Assembly (NCBI GenBank): GCA_003864495.1
Contig: ML133408.1
Location: forward strand, 1-64,000
Length of the DNA: 64,000 nucleotides
Direction of reading: 5' to 3'
Source: Nemopilema nomurai
Lineage: Eukaryota; Cnidaria; Scyphozoa; Rhizostomeae; Rhizostomatidae
In this document: in pieces, positions 57,081 to 64,000 of the stretch
Numbering within the stretch: position 1 is the stretch's first letter
Layout: each line of letters begins with the position of its first letter
Program-made: the position numbers and the translations under genes
The notes under the pieces: model-generated
The model's input: the letters and a program-made list of their open reading frames with translations, nothing else
Told to the model about the DNA's origin: nothing
Database searches by the model: none

Positions 57081-60000
57081 TTTGAATTTTCAGTACAGTT
57101 TCGAATGCGAGGCCAGCAAAAATCATCAAAACGAAAAAAAAGAAATTGCTCCCAAATTGGCTCCACTTTTTGTTTTTGTTCCATTCTTTGACTCCAAGGC
57201 TTGTCGGCAGATAACGGTTCAGAAAGAAGCAAGATACAAGGAGGTGAGCACAAAAAAGACAGGTTTTTAAAATGGAACAGGTACGAACTACAACCCCTTA
57301 ATCTTAGCGAAACCTGAATCTATAATCAATGTCAGCAATAAACTTAAAGGCAAAAAGGACAATCAGACAGGTATTGTTGGAGAAAAACATGTAGTGAGAA
57401 TATAGGACTAATATCATTGTAGCCGCCGGAACAGCTTTGTACCCACCTGGATATTTCACAAACTAGGGAAGTTGCTTTGTAAATACCTTTGCATTTGATT
57501 AAAAACGAAAATTCCAGCGTTTTTACCAGTAAACGAATATTACATCTACCCAAAAAACTCAGTTCAGTTCAGTTCATATATTAATAATTCCACTACATAC
57601 AATTTAATATAACATCCTTAATAAAACTTCCTGTTACCTATTTATAACTTCCTGTCTGCCAAAATGCCATGGGGCACACTTCTCCTCCTTTTCGATCGAT
57701 TCCAATCTATTTTATTAATGCAGCGATATACATTGTTACTAGAAATGAAATATTTTTGAAATTTTGACATTATTGTGGAAATGGCAACATGCAAATAAGT
57801 CCCATCTTTTTAGAGTTTGGAAGAATCTTTTGGGTGGTTAAAATGTGCGAGCAACCCGGAAAGTCTTATGGAAAGCAATTTTTGCAATGTCCATTGAAGG
57901 ATGGGGAAATCTAATAAGCCAGAATTGCCAAATGGCTATCTAATCAGAGAACTAAAAACAAAGCAAAAATTTAAATTTATTTGGGAAGAACTAGTGCCTT
58001 TTGTATAAAGCCGCTTTTGAAAGACATAACAGACGCATTGGATACTCGCCTTACAAGAGCGCTAAGATAAAGGCATAACTACAAAGACATAAATTCAGTT
58101 GGCTCTTTTAAGTCAGGTCACCAGTTTTAAATCTTTCAAATTCGTGGACAACGCCCAAAAAGTCCAATTGCTTTACCAATTGGTTTAACTTGTCGACATT
58201 GCTTGAAAATGTATGTTTACAGTCTACTTGAAGAAATCAGATTACATTTAAACAGGATCATGCCCGTTAAACGATTACGTCACTGGATTACAAGGTCGAC
58301 TTAAGCTTTCTGAATAAGCCTACAAAATATTCGATTCAAATCTATATCAACTGTAATAATAGCATACTTGTATAAATATTTTACGTGAATCATGTCGGTC
58401 TATTGCATCATACTTTTAAAGCTAAAGAAAATAACTATTAGTATCATTATGATATTATCTATACTACTATGGTTGTTATCATAATTATCGCCATTTTTGT
58501 TATTATTTTAATCGTCAACAGCAAAACGCATCTCAACTCTTGACTTTCCAACGACAATCCCTACTGTACATTCTACTGCAGAAATAACATTATTTTACAC
58601 TTTTAGTGGATTTACATTACTTACAGTGGATTTACATTATTTTAGCTTTATCATTTCAGTCTTCTCCGTTTTCCTTAATTGCTGTGAAACCAGGCTAGCC
58701 AGTTGTAAACAACCTTGCCAGATCTGTCGCTGTTAAGTTTAACTGATATTGATATGTTCATTACTTTAGTCGGATAGAATTATATTGCCAAATGAATGCA
58801 AACAAATGCATAGATAATGCGGCTGCTAATTTCTGGTTACAGTTTCCTCTTAACTTGTGAAATCAGGTCCGACTATTTTATTTTTATTCTATTTTATTTT
58901 ACAGCAGCACTCCTCAGAACAGAACTTTTCGGCACTTGCTCCGTTAACTTCTATCTAAAAGGACAGTGAAGATTATACTTCATAGCATTTCACTCAGCAG
59001 TTGGCCACTAGGTAGTTTTGTTGTTCTGATGTTACCTTTTGAATGTTCCAAAATAAGTCAAATATCAAGGATTTTTCTAAGTCTGGTTCTAGTCCTGGCT
59101 TAAAGGAAGAGGAGGAACACCCGAAAGTAGAAGTGGATATCTGCTTGCCCTGTGAAGGAGCATATTGGCATTTTTGTATCTATCACTGTTTTAATAACAA
59201 GGTCTTTGAAAGCTTTTCAAGGTGACCTAGATTGATCTTAGCCATAAAGGTGGTATAGATTTAATGAAATATTTCGAAAGGTTTTTTATACATCTTTACA
59301 GCCATACTCCAAGCTTGTCAAGAGCCTAAATCCACTTTTAGTGGCCATATTGAGGAAGCTCTAGCACAATACATTCTGTTGCATTCAATATGAAGTAGGT
59401 ATCTTCGTTTATCAAAAAAACTTGCCTGAACCATACAAAGGTGCCCCTGCATGAAGTAAAAGTGCCCCTTCAAAGCTAAAAAGTTTGAGTGGTCATGTGC
59501 CCTATTTTTATCTGGCCCCTCTTTTTAATATGCTACTGACGTCTCTGAATGCTTTCGAGAAGAAAGCACCTCAGCCTTAGAAAGAGCGTGCTACACAGAG
59601 ATTGGCGGTTTAGCTAGCAACATTTACTAAATAAGCGATTGTAGTTTCCACGTTTCTTGTCTCCAATACTGTGGAAAGTTTGAGGCACCTTGAAAACATC
59701 ATCAAAACCTCAAGAAAGGTCTTCCTATGCTTGTGCCTAAAATTTCCGGAGTTCTGTTGCCAAAATAAAAGTGATTGTCAACAAATTTTGATTGTTTTCC
59801 TTGTTTATATTGCAAAGTAGATTCTTTCGTCGTTCAAAGCTTTCGACGGCCTCTTTTTCCGATATTAAAAGTTAGTTTATATTTAACCCGAAGAGCTTGT
59901 TGGAGAGAATTTTGTGAGCTTGGATCGTTCCCCTTTACGGCGAACGGAGGCCCTCTGAGGTACATGTTCCTTGGGTCATCTGCGCAATTTATTTTGCAAT

Positions 60001-63000
60001 TAAGAAACAAAGATAACCATCTAAATCAGTGCTTAGAAGATTATACAGAGCTTTCTTTCTTTCACTACAGAACTAGCGCCTTTTCTGGAGGATTTAACAA
60101 TAATGATAATATTTTGCTATTGCACAAAGCACCAGTCTTTCGGCAATATTTCGAGGTAAGAGGCAAAGCTTATCTTTCTGAGGTAGGTATCCACGTTCAT
60201 ATCCTCAGGTTAAAGTGGCATAATGTATCTCCTAAAGTAGAAAAGATGTGTAACGAACATACGAAAGCCGTTGAAGGGTCATAATGACACAAAGCACTCC
60301 GTTATCTTTGAAATTGACGAAGTATCATGCTAGAACGTCTCCAAGTGTTGTTGCCAGTCTATGAATAAGGAGACAAATTGGAAACACTAGAATCTGCTTA
60401 GCTTTTAATAAATTAAATAACCTGTAAGCGGACTTTTGCTTCTAAGAAGGAGGTATGCTACCCAAGCCTTGAACGCTGTTGATTTCGATCGATTTTGCAT
60501 TTCTGACTTATACGACGCAAAAAGCGAAGCACTACAATGAGACTATTAGACTTGACGCGGAACTTAAATACCTCAAAGACCCTGTTTTACTCAAATGGTT
60601 TGGCGCATACACCTTAAGGCCTCCAGGTCCTTATGCTACCGACCAGTGCTGGTACTATATCCTAAGTCGTGTTATGCCCTGTTCTAGCCATATAGCTAGG
60701 CACTTTGTATCAAGGCTTTTCGTGTGTCTTGAAGACCTGTACTACCTTTGGGGCACAGTGCTACGGAAACCTCGACTATGGAATATGGCTAGAGCCCTCA
60801 GTGATGACTTACTGCGATTTGATTTTGCCTGCTCTGACGAGCATGTGAAAAGAAACAGGATCAAATAGGTAAAACTCGGAGTCAAAAGGTGTGAAAAGGA
60901 ACACATCTCCACCTGTTCATCATAGCTTTCCATCTAGAATGGTTGGCAGCGTCGCCTCCATTTTCATGGTTTTCCACTCTCAGCCCCCATCCACAGGACG
61001 AAAAAGGCACAAAAGACTTCCGTTCTCTATTCGACGCTTTGGGTTGTTCTGTATATTTTTGCGTCATTGCGGCTTTGGTTTTGGCTGGTTTGGGCTCGTT
61101 TTGGGTGGTTGCCTAATGTAGAGAAACTGCTTCTGATTATGATAGCCAGGTGTGGATTTCTTACCGAGTACTTAAAAATATAAGTAGCAAAATGGCATTT
61201 ATTTAATGTTGTTCCAAGATGTTGTTCCAGCATGTATTTTCTGTGCGTGTTGTTCCAAGATGTCCGGAAGCGCATTTCTTATCCAAGTAGTTTCTTGTTC
61301 ATTTATACGGTAACAGGCATATATAAAGGCCTCCGTTCCTACCGAACTGATTCGAGCGTTTCGATTTTGGGCCAGTTGGCATTCCTACAAGGAAGCCCTA
61401 GAAAATAGATTCAACTTAGAACCGGTACAATTTAAACGGACCGTTCCGAATTGATACGGATTGAAAATAAGGCAGCACGTTGTTTTCAAAGAGATGCCAT
61501 GCGAACTATTTGGCGCCAATTTTGGTTGCATTCCTTGACTTGAGAGTGCAAATTGCAGGGAACTTGAACTGCGCTGATGAAAATAAACAACAGATTTCAA
61601 TTACTACCAGTTTACAATAGCAAAAAATGTACGTCTTGACAAGTATTGCATATGGAGTTATTAATCAGGCACTTCGGTCATTAACATCAGCAGAAGACAA
61701 AAGTCGTCTATAATCAAAACAGTGATTTTTCTTGGCGTTTTTCATTTTAATAGGTTTCGTAATAGTGTACCAAATGGGTTACTTAGAAGCATAAACAATC
61801 GGCTAGTCAAGGCTTTGCTTCGACAGAAACCCTGATAAAAACCAGCGATGTGTGTAGCAAGGGAAACAAAATGTAAGATCATATTAATGGCAAGGCAATG
61901 AAGAGCAAAGACGCTAGTCCTAGGGTAGCAGGTACAGAAGCTTTAAGTCAAGTATTGTCAAGTGTCACAGATCTTAGTACATAAATAACTCTGCAATAAA
62001 TTATTCAGTCTTCTAATAATGAGAAATTATGTTTAGCTTGCACCTAATTTACACTATTTACGTTCTACACAGAGGAAACTGCATTGATTTGAATTATAAC
62101 CATCACTGAAAGCTGTACGTTGATAGCTATACTGTATGATTGAACATATACTTTGATTAGGAGTTTACGTCTCGAACACAATTGAAAATGAAACATTCAA
62201 TACCCTCCAAAATAAATTATCAAAGTGAATTTCACTCATCAATTTCATCATGAAGTAAGAAATGGGTGGTACAAAGCATCCGTTGGTGGAAAAAGCTGAC
62301 AACAGAGGAAGCAAACCCTTGAAATTATCAAAAGTTAATATGTCTGCTTGAGAAATACTTTGCGATGACCTTAAAACAGAGACAGTGATTTCCTTTGAGA
62401 ATGTTTCCCGGACATGCAAAGGAAGCAATTGGGAAGTATTTGGTGAAGTAAAGTAATTAGTTTTACAGTAAGTCAAACCGGCAGAGAGAATTCTGCAAGG
62501 GAGAAGCGGATAAAACCCCCCCCCCTCCCCTGCGCATGTTTTCTCTTTTATAGATCCTTTATTTTTCTTACCAACTCTCCTAGGAATGGCAACCCTTTTG
62601 TTTAGTGTGAAGGCAAATATATGTTTCCTCTTGCACGCTGTTGTACCAAGACAGTAACTTATGAATAAAAAAAACTAGACACCATACATATACCCAGAGC
62701 AAGATGCTTTCCGGTAGAGAAGTGGAGTCCAGCCTCCTCTATTTTAAATCTACCCCCAAAAAGCCCTGGTGTCTTCTAAGAGGCTTTTATGACTTCTGAG
62801 AAATTGTGGTAGTTTTTCAAAGCAAACGTTATTCTAAGTCAAGTCCGTCGAAAGCTGACTCTGATCCCGAAGTATAAACAGTCAAGCGTCGTTTTAAATA
62901 AAAATACATTTTCAATCAGGCCATTTAACACTAGCTACGATTGTGCTTGGCCCTTGGCAAGGTCAAGGCCCTGTTTAATCACCACGCCCTTCCTCAAAAC

Positions 63001-64000
63001 TACAGTGTGCTGCTTTTAGTACCCCGCAAGAACTGATCTTACAAAAGTCGATTCACCATTCGTAGTAGTCGATTCAGAAAGTATACCTTCTCCTTATCTT
63101 CAAAAGACTTATGGCCCCATAGAAACATCTTATAGCATTGCACCGATAGGCATAGCACTTCTTTTACCAAGCTATGCCTATCATTTCAAATTTCCATTTG
63201 AGTCGTTGTCTTTCCCAAGATTCAGAGCAGAAACACCCACGATAAAACTCAAGGCACGTTACAGGGTCGCAAGGGACAGTAAAAAAGGGTCCATTAAATC
63301 ATCTTGGACGGGCACAATCTTGCATAGCAGCAAGAATCCCATTATAGCTCATCATTACAACGATAGTCGAAAACAGCAGGAATCTCTTCATATTACCAGT
63401 TTGCACATCTGTAAGGGTTAATGACTGTTATAGCTATCTTCGGGGCGACTGGTTTAAGTGTCCCTTATATTTGGCTGTATGGCTGAGAAAATACAAAGAG
63501 AATTTATTATTAGCAGTCTATTGATGCATATTTCCTTCATTTTAATGATCTTCTGAAGTGGCTACCTACTTCACTCGCAAATCTGTTCCTATGGACATAA
63601 CAGTTTGTTTATCAATGGTTTCCGGGCTGTTACTCTAGGATTAAGTCGGTAGCTCCCTTTCTCGGCTCGAAGTTGTTTTGAAATCGCTTCTCTTGTGTTG
63701 ATTTTGTGCCTCACCACCGTAATAACGTTCTGAGCACCCAAAGTGTCAACTAAACATTGAAATTATTGCTTGTTTACATTTCATGTTGTACTTCAAATCT
63801 CGTTGCGCATGATGTGCCAGCTTCTCACTGTATCTCATTTATGACAAATTCTTCAAAATACCTCGGGATGTTGGTGAAACCCTTCTAACTGACGCTGATG
63901 ACCCACTTTGCGCGAACTATTTCCTAATGGCATTGGTCTAATCATAAGTCTTGGGAAAAGCTATTCCTCGATTGTCCTGCATAACCTTTGCGATTCTTCT
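57081..64000. other. No gene recognised
   Basis: About 7 kb without a supported exon. Two open frames stand out on the plus strand: 59964-60284 (from the first ATG; open back to 59775) and 60479-60868 (no ATG at its start). Neither has a domain, signal peptide or acceptable splice borders. A minus-strand frame of 103 codons at 62165-62476 is similar. The promoter of the ATP10-like gene should lie just above 57080. Unannotated non-coding RNAs cannot be excluded. Confidence 0.45.

Noticed and set aside
59775..60868. Two plus-strand open frames of about 107 (from the first ATG) and 129 codons
   Set aside because: No family, no signal peptide or domain, poor start contexts and no splice support.

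Overview
Organism. The window is nuclear DNA from an intron-rich, AT-rich animal genome. Conserved genes are split into many short exons with canonical GT..AG borders, and the spaces between genes hold MITEs, SINEs and foldback repeats. No tool could be run. My best guess is a cnidarian, probably an anthozoan coral or relative. This is an inference from gene style, from an ATP10 homologue in an animal, and from prostanoid-receptor-like GPCRs beside betaine metabolism. It is not proven.

Layout. (1) 1.7-17 kb is a cluster of small secreted proteins with very histidine-rich tails. Two loci (1688-2138 + and 16339-16950 -) share a four-cysteine module, C-x17-C-x4-C-x18-C, followed by a His-rich tail. 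Two others (5729-7665 - and 11748-13036 -) join a signal peptide and a strongly acidic segment, by an in-phase splice, to a Gly-His repeat exon. A further Gly-His exon at 3343-3847 has the same splice phase and the same opening residues as the one at 5729-6185, but no acidic exon of its own, so it may be an alternative last exon. (2) 17-22.4 kb is gene-poor. (3) 22.5-27.9 kb holds two tandem class A GPCRs that share an intron at the end of TM6 and resemble prostanoid receptors. (4) 29.7-30.3 kb holds one unidentified basic/acidic ORF with a short repeat. (5) 32.3-38.5 kb (-) is a complete ten-exon ELP5 gene. (6) 39-42.9 kb is a repeat island: a hAT-like MITE, a partial second MITE, a 1.2-kb foldback element with a SINE in its loop, and a Harbinger transposase relic. 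(7) 42.96-49.08 kb (+) is BHMT, with eight recognised exons and three single-base frameshifts. (8) 51.5-57.1 kb (-) is a complete six-exon gene for a mitochondrial ATP10-family ATP synthase assembly factor. (9) 57.1-64 kb holds nothing I can support as a gene.

How the genes relate. ELP5 (tRNA wobble modification), BHMT (homocysteine remethylation) and ATP10 (F0 assembly) are unrelated housekeeping genes. The most unusual content is the His-rich/acidic cluster. Signal peptides, polyacidic blocks and GHGY/HHGG repeats suggest extracellular, metal- or mineral-binding or sclerotised structural proteins; this is inferred from composition only.

Quality. Several otherwise intact coding exons carry single-base indels, mostly in short homopolymers. 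This pattern suits an imperfectly polished long-read assembly.
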